From Flectonema sp. DT1601 (lineage: Eukaryota; Euglenozoa; Diplonemea; Diplonemida; Diplonemidae), in NCBI GenBank assembly GCA_964019425.1, contig OZ025780.1, positions 1,816,001 to 1,880,000 of the forward strand: a stretch of DNA of 64,000 bases, in the 5' to 3' direction. How positions within the stretch are numbered: position 1 is the stretch's first letter; every line of letters begins with the position of its first letter. Position numbers and translations under genes: made by a program. A model generated the notes under the pieces. It was not told the origin of the DNA and made no database searches. It was given only the letters and a program-made list of their open reading frames with translations. Shown piece after piece: positions 56,344-64,000 of the stretch.

Positions 56344-56646
56344 ATGAACAAAACAACAGACATTTTTTATATATTCTTTAGCCTTCTATTTTTTCAAAAA
56401 GAAATTCTTTATACAGCTCGATCACTTCTTTCTCTCACACTCACGTTTTCGAAGCGGTCGGAGCTTCAGGAGCAACTACTGATAGCATCCGAAGATCCTG
56501 TAGAAAAGGCGAATGCCTTGATAGTAAAAAAGAAGAGAGCACGCCCACCAACCTTTGTAAAGAAACTGAATGTGGGTAACCGCTTTCAGTTCAGACCGAA
56601 GGGAAACTTTAACGCCGGGGGGGGCTCACGTCTACAGGCGAAGTGA
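56344..56646 (+). CDS. small basic protein, second copy, uncertain
   Basis: Duplicate of 46,572-46,874 with no visible change. Confidence 0.3.
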   Translation: MNKTTDIFYIFFSLLFFQKEILYTARSLLSLTLTFSKRSELQEQLLIASEDPVEKANALIVKKKRARPPTFVKKLNVGNRFQFRPKGNFNAGGGSRLQAK

Positions 56647-56693
56647 ACCGCGGGAACCCCTTCTATCGCAAGTCAGCATGGAGCTGCAAGTTC

Positions 56694-57555
56694 GTCCAGC
56701 CTGGGACTGTACAGGAACAAAAATCAATTGAAGGCCGATCTGTCGTTGAGAACGGTGTCCGACCTGGGACTGTACAGGAACGTAAAACTATTGCAAGTCG
56801 ATCTGTCAGAGAGAACACCGTCCGACCTGGGACTGTACAGGAACGCAAATCAATTACAAATCGATCTGTCAGTGGGAACTCCGTCCGACCTGGGACTGTA
56901 CAGGAACGCGAATCAATTACAAGTCGATCTGTCAGTGGGAACTCCGTCCAACCTGGGACTGTACAGGAACGCAAATCAATTACAAGTCGATCTGTCAGTG
57001 GGAACTCCGTCCAACCTGGGACTGTACAGGAACGCAAATCAATTACAAGTCGATCTGTCAGTGGGAACTCCGTCCGACCTGGGACTGTACAGGAACGCGA
57101 ATCAATTACAAGTCGATCTGTCAGTGGGAACTCCGTCCAACCTGGGACTGTACAGGAACGCAAATCAATTACAAGTCGATCTGTCAGTGGGAACTCCGTC
57201 CAACCTGGGACTGTACAGGAACGCAAATCAATTACAAGTCGATCTGTCAGTGGGAACTCCGTCCGACCTGGGACTGTACAGGAACGCGAATCAATTACAA
57301 GTCGATCTGTCAGTGGGAACTCCGTCCAACCTGGGACTGTACAGGAACGCAAATCAATTACAAGTCGATCTGTCAGTGGGAACTCCGTCCGACCTGGGAC
57401 TGTACAGGAACGCAAATCAATTACAAGTCGATCTGTCAGTGGGAACTCCGTCCAACCTGGGACTGTACAGGAACGCAAATCAATTACAAGTCGATCTGTC
57501 AGTGGGAACTCCGTCCGACCTGGGACTGTACAGGAACGCAAATCAATTACAAGTC
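56694..57555. repeat. 63-bp minisatellite, 14 units (copy B)
   Basis: Same as the array at 46,922 plus exactly six more units (378 bases), made of alternating CCGACC and CCAACC forms. The added units repeat the order of existing ones, which points to block-wise expansion. Confidence 0.95.
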
Positions 57556-57587
57556 AAACCCGCAAACCCGCAAACCCGCAAACCCGC
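57556..57587. repeat. 8-bp CGCAAACC array, remnant
   Basis: Four units, then the sequence changes to CTAGAGATACCCC. No retroelement here. Confidence 0.9.
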
Positions 57588-57791
57588 ACTAGAGATACCC
57601 CTTCCAGGCTCGCGTTGCTCGCACACAACTTTTTTTTTTTAAGCTTTCTGAACAAACATTATTTTTACAACCAAGTCACGTCTGTTTTTATTCCCTGGCT
57701 AATCGCTCGCGTTAAGTTAAGTCCAATTTTGTACCCTTTTCCTTGCTACTTTCTTCTTACTAATTTTTCTGGTTGAAAAACACAAAAAATG

Positions 57792-57870
57792 TGCCTGGGA
57801 ATTGAACCCTTGCCATGGCTACCGAAGAGATTTAAGGTATCCACTCGGCTGTGCAGCCCTGGGATTTTCT
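57792..57870 (-). other. tRNA-like sequence (A and B boxes), pseudo-tRNA or SINE head
   Basis: On the minus strand, an A-box-like CAGCCGAGTGG is followed ~40 bases later by a B-box-like GGGTTCAATTCCC and then a run of six T (57,785-57,790), a pol III-type stop. The T-arm GGG/CCC closes, but I cannot pair an acceptor stem, so it is not called as a functional tRNA. The A box is of the Leu/Ser tRNA type. Confidence 0.35.
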
Positions 57871-57979
57871 TTTTTTTTTTTATTTATTTATTTGTGTGTT
57901 CTTAGCCTCTTTATGGAAATCCTTCCATTTTCCCTTCCCCCCAGTCTTAACGTAGGAGAGTCTACCAGGTGCTTACCCT

Positions 57980-58000
57980 TCGGGCGCGGGATTTGAACTA
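57980..58000 (-). other. isolated B-box-like motif
   Basis: The minus strand reads GTTCAAATCCCGCG. No matching A box at the right distance was found. Confidence 0.2.
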
Positions 58001-58034
58001 ATTGCGTGTACGGGCGCGATGGGTTATTGCAGTG

Positions 58035-58098
58035 GCAGGGGGTCGAACCAGCGATCACCCAGCCCCAGGGCGAAGGTTATACCACTACCCCTGGGATA
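58035..58098 (-). other. second tRNA-like sequence
   Basis: On the minus strand, GGGTAGTGGTATAACC (A-box-like) is followed ~25 bases later by GGTTCGACCCCC (B-box-like). Arms do not close into a full cloverleaf. Confidence 0.35.
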
Positions 58099-58178
58099 TC
58101 GCAACTTTTTATTATTATTACTTTTCTGCAATTTTTATTTATAAATAAGTTTTCGAAAAGGTGGGAAAAAAAAATAAA

Positions 58179-59816
58179 ATGGCTGGTAAGAAAGCAATGC
58201 GTCCGCAAGATAGAAGGGCAGCGGAAAGGAGAGAAAGAGAAAGGAAAGAGGCGAAGATGATGAGGGAACAAGCCAGAAATGAGATCCGGGAAGAAGAAGA
58301 GGGGTCTCAGCAGGAGATAGAGTCCCAGCAACAGGAAGAAATGGAGATGGACTCTCCAGAAGTGCCAGAAGGAATCTCAGTAGAGGTGACCGCAGTAGGA
58401 CCTCCAGCAGCATTTCAAGCAAGCCCTCAAAACAAGGAGGCAATTCAAACAAAGACAAGCCCTCAAAACAAAGAGGCAATTCAAATAAGCCCTCAAAACA
58501 TAGAGGCACAAGGAAGTGTTTTAAAAACAAAACAAAGCCCTCCATCAAATGAGGCACCCCAATCAAGCCCTCAAATCAAAGAGGCACAAAGAAGATCGAC
58601 GGTGATGATGAATGGACCACCACCAAAGTTTAACAAGGAGCATTTTAAATGCAAAATACTCCAGCCAACTGATGACCTCAACAGCAAGACCAACGGCATT
58701 ATACTTGCATTATCTCAACAAGGAAGAAACCTGGACGAAGACTACTTCGAAAAGGCTAGCAAAACGCAACAACTGACGATAGTGTTCACACGACCACCTC
58801 CAAAACGTGCCCTACAACACGCAACTGACTGCAGTCAGATTCAGACGCCAGTCCAATTCGATGGACAATTAAAAATTAGAAGCTGGTGGTTCGTTACAAT
58901 GTCAGGCACGACCCACAGACCAACATTGACCATCGCCAAAAAGGTCAACCCACCGGAGACACATGAACTGATAGCCTGGATGACAAAGAAGGACATCTCC
59001 AAGGCGCAGGTGGAAAGCCCCTCAGCAGTAACAGCCATGATAAAAGCGGTTGTTGCACAACACGGAAGGGTGGATCAAAGATCGTACAGATCAGTGGAGG
59101 GAGACTTTGCGGAGTTAACAATCCTGCCAACGGATGTAGACTCAGCAGTAAAGTTACTGAAGAACTCGGGAACAGACAAGGTCTACTTCCGAATCAAACA
59201 AACGCTGGGACAGTCAGCAACCAAGTACAGTACCGTGTGGCTGGACCGCAAGACGACGAATGATGAGGCAGTTGGCATTCTGAAAGCCCAACAAGACCTC
59301 TGTTACGGACTCACCATCAGCCACGGCAAAATAGGGTTGAGAGTGATTAAAACAAAGGACGTCGACAAAGTAAGGAAGGGAGCTGGGAAGTACGCCAGCA
59401 CTGTATACGGCGAAGGGCTACACCGTCTCAGCGGAGCGCCTTACAGCTGGGGCAACAGGCTCCAGAATATTCTATCGCAGTTGGGACTGAGGTCTAAATT
59501 TGTAAGGATGGATCGGGGTGACTTCATCATCGCGTTGGACAAGAAGCCGGAAACGAAACTTGTCCAATGTGGTGAGGTAGTCATCCTAATTGAAAAATTA
59601 GAAAGTGTGGAAGTGGAAGTGAAGAAACCCGTCGTTGTGAAATACCGCGAGGCCAAGACTTCGTATGCAGCCGCAGTCAAAAAGACGTTACCGACTCCGA
59701 AAAATCCAACAACTGAAGTACAAAACTCTGAGAGCAGTGTTAAGGAACTCAGAGAAAAGACTGACAACATGATGGCACAACTTAAGAATGATGTTACAGA
59801 TCTGCAGAAAAGATAG
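58179..59816 (+). CDS. LINE ORF1 protein
   Basis: 545 residues from the first ATG. The N-terminus is highly charged and helical (~10-50, Arg/Glu/Lys). It is followed by five or so degenerate SPQNKEAIQ repeats (~85-140), a folded middle part with FNKEHFKCKI and a Trp-Trp pair, and a C-terminal coiled-coil-like end. Such proteins bind the element's RNA. I see no CCHC zinc knuckle. The frame ends at TAG 59,814. The -1 frame then stays open to 60,003 with matching coiled-coil sequence (KIEEGLYNLTKVVATL), so ORF1 probably extended another ~60 residues. The shift would occur at AAAA in CAGAAAAGATAG (59,805-59,816). Confidence 0.75.
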   Translation: MAGKKAMRPQDRRAAERRERERKEAKMMREQARNEIREEEEGSQQEIESQQQEEMEMDSPEVPEGISVEVTAVGPPAAFQASPQNKEAIQTKTSPQNKEAIQISPQNIEAQGSVLKTKQSPPSNEAPQSSPQIKEAQRRSTVMMNGPPPKFNKEHFKCKILQPTDDLNSKTNGIILALSQQGRNLDEDYFEKASKTQQLTIVFTRPPPKRALQHATDCSQIQTPVQFDGQLKIRSWWFVTMSGTTHRPTLTIAKKVNPPETHELIAWMTKKDISKAQVESPSAVTAMIKAVVAQHGRVDQRSYRSVEGDFAELTILPTDVDSAVKLLKNSGTDKVYFRIKQTLGQSATKYSTVWLDRKTTNDEAVGILKAQQDLCYGLTISHGKIGLRVIKTKDVDKVRKGAGKYASTVYGEGLHRLSGAPYSWGNRLQNILSQLGLRSKFVRMDRGDFIIALDKKPETKLVQCGEVVILIEKLESVEVEVKKPVVVKYREAKTSYAAAVKKTLPTPKNPTTEVQNSESSVKELREKTDNMMAQLKNDVTDLQKR

Positions 59817-60006
59817 AGGAGGGACTCTACAATCTAACGAAGGTGGTCGCAACCCTGACGGAGGCCGCTAATAAAAACGAAAAGAACTATAACAACATGG
59901 CCATAGCCATCACAAGTCTGGTAGAATCGGTGAAGCGGATGGAAGCCACTATTGGTCTCGGTCGAACAACAAGTACGAATAAAAACAACAACACTGGCCA
60001 ATCATG
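59806..60006 (+). other. ORF1 continuation in the -1 frame, overlapping the ORF2 start as ATGA
   Basis: The -1 frame is open from the A run to a TGA at 60,005-60,007 whose first bases form ATGA with the ORF2 start codon at 60,004. This layout is known from elements that translate ORF2 by stop-restart. Composition is helical and Asn/Lys-rich. Confidence 0.5.
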
Positions 60007-63000
60007 ATTGTGATTTGGTCAAATAACATTCGCTCAGTTCTGAAACCAGAAAACTACTTCAAACTGAATTGGGCTCTCAAAGAAGAAAAACCTGAAATAA
60101 TACTACTACAAGAAACATGGTTAACCGATGACAAACCCTTCTCTGTTGACGGGTACAAAACTTACAGAAGAGACAGCACCACCAAGATGGGACATCGTGG
60201 GCTCATTACATTGGTAAGGAATGATCTTAAAAATGCGATTACTAAACTCAACGACATCTCATTTGACCAAACTGAGATACTATCAGTAGAATTACAGTCT
60301 AATCCACCTCTTATAATACATAATGTTTACCACCCGCCTGAAATCAAGGCAACAACCTGGAAGATTAAATCAGAACTCGGCACATTAATTGCAGGTGATA
60401 TAAATGGACACCATCCGACATGGTCTAATGGAAATAAGAACACTACTGGCATAAGCTTCTATAATTGGTCACTGGAAGCTGCGATGAAAGTTATTAACAA
60501 CCCTCAACAACACACGAGACCGCTAAGCCTGACATCCCCAGACATTGTAGCCTTGGACAACACGATGGAAGCAGAAGTTAAAATTATGAGAGGGTGGGGT
60601 AGCGACCATCAGCCACTCAAAATAATCATCGAAGAAATAAAGACTCAAGAGCAACATCAGAAAACTTACAATTGGAAATGGAAATGGCACTGTGCCGACT
60701 GGGAATACTACAGAAGAATATTGCAAGCTGCAGCACCCAAGCTGGAACATATAAAAACAGTCCAAAAACTGGGAGCAAGAATAAACAATGAAATACTAAA
60801 GGCAGCGGGAAGGGCCATACCAGGATATAACAAAGAAGTAGGTGGTGCCTTCACAGTGAGGGACCCTGAACTTGAGGAGTTAATGACTGAGACGGATCCG
60901 GATAAAACAACTACGGATGCTATAGCAGAAGGAATCCGAAAGGTAAAACAGAACATTATCGAATGTGATATGTCGGGAAAAGATTATCGGTGGGCCTTTC
61001 GGAAAGTCAAACAGCTAGAAGGTAGAACGATCGATCATGCGATCAGTAACATAACACACAAAGGGAGGGAATTAACTGATTCACAGGAAATAGCAAATGC
61101 TTTTACTGAAACGTACGCAAACCAATTCCCGAAAGATGGGGAAATGGAGACAATTTCGGAACGACCGGATGAAAATGATGAGGAATTTGGGATGTCGGAA
61201 CTGGTGAGACAGCTCACAAAAACGAAGGAAAAGAAAGCACCGGGACCCGACAAGATCTGGAATTCTATGATCAAACAACTGCCGGAAGCCTTTCTCAAAC
61301 AACTGTTGCGACTGTTTAACCTGTCATGGCAACGATCAGCTGTACCAAGGTGCTGGAAAAGCGGTATGGTCATACCCATATTAAAACCAGATAAGGACAA
61401 AAAGCAAGTTCTTTCTTATAGACCGATAACACTCACCTCTTCTATTGCGAAGCTCTTTGAGAGGATGATCGTTGAACGCATGCATCATTTATTAAATAAG
61501 ACGATGAACCCAAGACAGGCGGCCTACAAACGCGGACGAGATGCTACAGAAAACCTATGCATCGTAACTGACCGGCTTCTCAGTGCTAGGGACAGGGGAA
61601 AGGAAGCAATACTAATCACCTTTGATCTACAAAAGGCATTTGACGCGGTACAGCCAAAAACTCTTATGGACAAGATGATGACCGCAGGGTTACCAACAAG
61701 GTATCTGAGGTGGGTACAAAACTATCTGACCGGAAGAAAAATCACAACGAGGGTGAACGGAACAAAAGGTAATTTCCAAAACATACAAGTGGGTGTACCA
61801 CAAGGAAGCGTGCTGGGCCCCCAGCTCTTTTCGATATTTATAAACGATTTAATAGAGAAACTGGAGAAGTTTGAGCCAACCGTCTTTGCTGACGATGTTG
61901 GGATAGTTATCGCATCCGATACCATCAACCGTCTGGAGGATCGAGTCAATGAAGCGGTACGAATCTTTGAGGAATGGGCATTAGACTCCCAAATAAAAAT
62001 TAATAAGAACCCTGGCAAAACTGAATACATTCATGTGAAGCCGAACAGAATGCAGGACAAGTCCCCAGTTGTGGTGTACTCTGAAGAGCATACTTTTAAA
62101 TATGTTGTGGCCACAGCAGAACAGATAAGAAACCTTGTGAAAGACGATGGCACAACAACAGTAGAAAAGAAGGAAGACTATGCTGTCACTCACTTGTACG
62201 TGGTGCCGCCACATAGAATAAAGACAAAGCTGCCGAACAAACCAACAGTAATAAAAACACTAAAGATGAATGCTCAGCGCTTCCCCCAACTAAAGAAAGT
62301 TCACAATCGGGGGGAAATAGATAAGATGTTGGAAACAGTGGGGCCAGGACTTCACGGATTCGCACTTGCAACTGGACGGAAAGTACATAAGACGAAAGTT
62401 GTAAGATACCTGGGAGTACACTATGACGAGAACCTGACATTCGAGTCACAGATGGGGAAAATGATGATAGCTGCATCCAGAGGTCTTGGCTTACTGACTA
62501 GACTTACCCGGATAGGCTGTAGGAAGAGAACGCTGATTAGCATCCTAGTGACGGTGGTCCTAGCAAGGATCCTTTATGGTGTTGAGAGCTTTGCTTGGGT
62601 ACTAACAAGCAACTTTCTCCAGCAACTGGAATTAATTATAAACAGAACAGTGAGGCTGGTCACTGGATGCCTGCGGAGCACAGAATTAACAAGACTGTAC
62701 GAAGAGGCAGACACTCCACGACTAAAGGAACACATCCAATACAAGATGTGCAGAACATATGAACGATTCAAGCTCAGTCCACACCTACCAGCACATGAAC
62801 TGACAAAAACAAAAAGAATGGAAGAGAACCCACCAAAAACGATATGGGGATGGACTGTCTGGAATTACTATGTATCTGGGATCCCTGGTCTTGACATAAA
62901 CAGAAGTATCATAAGCCAAGAAGTAAATCCGGAGCACTACACGCTACCACCGTGGAAAGAAACTAATGCGATGAAGTTCACTTACCCAGGTGACAAAGAC

Positions 63001-63924
63001 GAGGCGAAACGGAGTGAAGCAGACTTACCTGCTCAAGACACGAGAGTTTACACGGATGGGTCGATAAGACACAAGTCTAAGACCTACATGACGAATGCAG
63101 CTGCTGCTGTGGTTATAGTAGACAAAGGCAAGACGTGTCTACTTGGATACAAAATACCGGTGGCGGGTTCCTCCTACAGGACTGAACAGATCGCTGTAAA
63201 ATTGGCGATGGAGAATCTTGTTCAAGCAGCGAAGGAGGAACGAGAATGTCCAACAGCAACGACGCACCTGTTGACTGATTCGATGTCAGTCATGCAGGCA
63301 TTGGAACAAGGACCATACAAACAAAGGTCCCCAATGAATAAAGACATCTGGAAGTTAGCTATGAAGCTAGAGAGGAAGGGTGTTCAAATTAACGTACAGT
63401 ATGTGCCAGCGCACAGAAATGTACGATACAATGAAGTAGCAGACCAGCTTGCGAAGTATGCAGCAGGCCTGAAGGATGATCCACCTTATAAGGATGTAAT
63501 TATTAAACAACTACCCGCTCAACTTGATATGGGAACGATGATGACCTTCCACAAGCGGAGAAAACGGGAGAACTGGTTAGGGCCAGGAGAGGTAAGGCAC
63601 CCTCCATACATTGATGAGCTCACCAGACCGGAAGAAGTGATCATGTCACGCTTTAGAGTGGGACACTGCAGATCCTTGAAACTCAAGGGACAAAATGAGA
63701 AATGCATTTTCTGCAAAGATGCAAGGGCAACACCACATCATGTGGCCTTATTATGTGAACACTGGTGCGTGGAATTCTTAAGAGACAAGTACATCGATCC
63801 TATGATAAACGAAGAAGGAGAAGAACCATGTTCTCTAGAAGACTGTTACTTACCGAATAACCAACGAAGGATGTTAAACTTTGTCACTGCCTTGGACGAA
63901 CTAGCAGTACTAACAGGAAGGTAA
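60004..63924 (+). CDS. LINE ORF2: endonuclease, reverse transcriptase, RNase H, zinc finger
   Basis: 1,306 residues and intact. APE endonuclease at 1-~215 (QETW with Glu37, GDIN with Asp132, SDH at 200-202). RT at ~405-660 (PGPDK at ~413, LITFDLQKAFD, GVPQGSVLGP, FADD at 628-631). Thumb from ~799 (VRYLGVHYDENL). RNase H ~1,010-1,155 (Asp1018, Glu1061, Asp1092, His1137, Asp1147). C-terminal Cys1234-x2-Cys1237 with His1245/His1246, Cys1251 and His1253, a zinc-binding motif. It nicks target DNA and copies the RNA there. An unusual ~115-residue stretch (~684-798) lies between the RT palm and thumb. Confidence 0.9.
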   Translation: MIVIWSNNIRSVLKPENYFKLNWALKEEKPEIILLQETWLTDDKPFSVDGYKTYRRDSTTKMGHRGLITLVRNDLKNAITKLNDISFDQTEILSVELQSNPPLIIHNVYHPPEIKATTWKIKSELGTLIAGDINGHHPTWSNGNKNTTGISFYNWSLEAAMKVINNPQQHTRPLSLTSPDIVALDNTMEAEVKIMRGWGSDHQPLKIIIEEIKTQEQHQKTYNWKWKWHCADWEYYRRILQAAAPKLEHIKTVQKLGARINNEILKAAGRAIPGYNKEVGGAFTVRDPELEELMTETDPDKTTTDAIAEGIRKVKQNIIECDMSGKDYRWAFRKVKQLEGRTIDHAISNITHKGRELTDSQEIANAFTETYANQFPKDGEMETISERPDENDEEFGMSELVRQLTKTKEKKAPGPDKIWNSMIKQLPEAFLKQLLRLFNLSWQRSAVPRCWKSGMVIPILKPDKDKKQVLSYRPITLTSSIAKLFERMIVERMHHLLNKTMNPRQAAYKRGRDATENLCIVTDRLLSARDRGKEAILITFDLQKAFDAVQPKTLMDKMMTAGLPTRYLRWVQNYLTGRKITTRVNGTKGNFQNIQVGVPQGSVLGPQLFSIFINDLIEKLEKFEPTVFADDVGIVIASDTINRLEDRVNEAVRIFEEWALDSQIKINKNPGKTEYIHVKPNRMQDKSPVVVYSEEHTFKYVVATAEQIRNLVKDDGTTTVEKKEDYAVTHLYVVPPHRIKTKLPNKPTVIKTLKMNAQRFPQLKKVHNRGEIDKMLETVGPGLHGFALATGRKVHKTKVVRYLGVHYDENLTFESQMGKMMIAASRGLGLLTRLTRIGCRKRTLISILVTVVLARILYGVESFAWVLTSNFLQQLELIINRTVRLVTGCLRSTELTRLYEEADTPRLKEHIQYKMCRTYERFKLSPHLPAHELTKTKRMEENPPKTIWGWTVWNYYVSGIPGLDINRSIISQEVNPEHYTLPPWKETNAMKFTYPGDKDEAKRSEADLPAQDTRVYTDGSIRHKSKTYMTNAAAAVVIVDKGKTCLLGYKIPVAGSSYRTEQIAVKLAMENLVQAAKEERECPTATTHLLTDSMSVMQALEQGPYKQRSPMNKDIWKLAMKLERKGVQINVQYVPAHRNVRYNEVADQLAKYAAGLKDDPPYKDVIIKQLPAQLDMGTMMTFHKRRKRENWLGPGEVRHPPYIDELTRPEEVIMSRFRVGHCRSLKLKGQNEKCIFCKDARATPHHVALLCEHWCVEFLRDKYIDPMINEEGEEPCSLEDCYLPNNQRRMLNFVTALDELAVLTGR

Positions 63925-64000
63925 TCTTATAATCGACAAATGTCAAGATCAAGACCGCAGCCTACAAGACTAGGAAGTACTGATGGCAATTTAGCAACAC

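Larger units (their letters stand above)
52371..57587 (+). repeat. 9.8 kb block, second (incomplete) copy
   Basis: Repeats 42,587 to ~47,436, with (GA)13 in place of 19 and six additional 63-bp units. It ends inside the 8-bp array, after which unrelated sequence follows, so the YR element is absent from this copy. Confidence 0.9.
57588..58178. other. spacer / possible LINE 5' region with tRNA-like boxes
   Basis: The left part is AT-rich without features. 57,790-58,100 holds antisense tRNA-promoter-like boxes. I cannot tell where the LINE begins. Confidence 0.4.
58179..64000 (+). mobile_element. LINE (non-LTR retrotransposon), ingi/I type, nearly complete
   Basis: Two ORFs on the + strand followed by at least 76 bases of 3' UTR, cut off by the window end. 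ORF2 carries an APE-type endonuclease, RT, RNase H and a C-terminal zinc finger, the set seen in ingi/L1Tc and I elements. The only apparent defect is a one-base shift at the end of ORF1, and even this might be functional. The 5' end, poly-A tail and target duplication cannot be placed. Confidence 0.85.

Noticed and set aside
57792-57870. Functional tRNA gene on the minus strand.
   Set aside because: A and B boxes and a T run are present, but no acceptor stem or full cloverleaf can be formed.

Overview
The window looks like nuclear DNA of a flagellated protist. Every gene I can support lies on the + strand. The left end is AT-rich and gene-dense, with a cilium-type TPR protein, a protein with axoneme-style repeats and a CWC16-family splicing factor. 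The right end holds a tyrosine-recombinase (YR) retroelement whose gene order (YR, then RT-RNase H) and Ile-Asp-Asn RT motif recall trypanosomatid VIPER/TATE elements, and a LINE of the ingi/I type. One-strand gene order plus these two element types suggest a euglenozoan, perhaps a free-living kinetoplastid relative. That is an inference. Probable GT-AG introns in several genes mean it is not a typical trypanosomatid.

Layout. 1-7,007: tail of a membrane protein, then five host genes. 7,008-8,246: no gene recognised. 8,247-44,788: tandem array of a ~5.1 kb unit. Six full units (13,585-44,250) each carry a gene for a small secreted or membrane protein with two EGF-like domains. The unit before them has the same flanks but an unrelated ORF pair. 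The last partial unit has no cassette gene. Each unit also has splice-signal-flanked exons of a second, unnamed gene, a 23/24-bp minisatellite, (GA)n, (GTTGTC)n, long A/T tracts and several perfect hairpins. 42,587-57,587: a 9.8 kb block, starting inside the last array unit, is directly duplicated (second copy incomplete). The block includes a 63-bp minisatellite, an 8-bp CGCAAACC array and, in the first copy only, an apparently whole 3.63 kb YR retroelement with split direct repeats (A1-B1-A2-B2). That element sits in phase inside the 8-bp array. 57,790-58,100: antisense tRNA-like promoter boxes. 58,179-64,000: a nearly complete LINE whose second ORF encodes endonuclease, RT, RNase H and a C-terminal zinc finger.

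The EGF-protein genes and the second spliced gene are repeated almost without change, so the array is either very young or kept uniform by gene conversion. The retroelements and satellites mark the right side as a repeat-rich, possibly subtelomeric zone.
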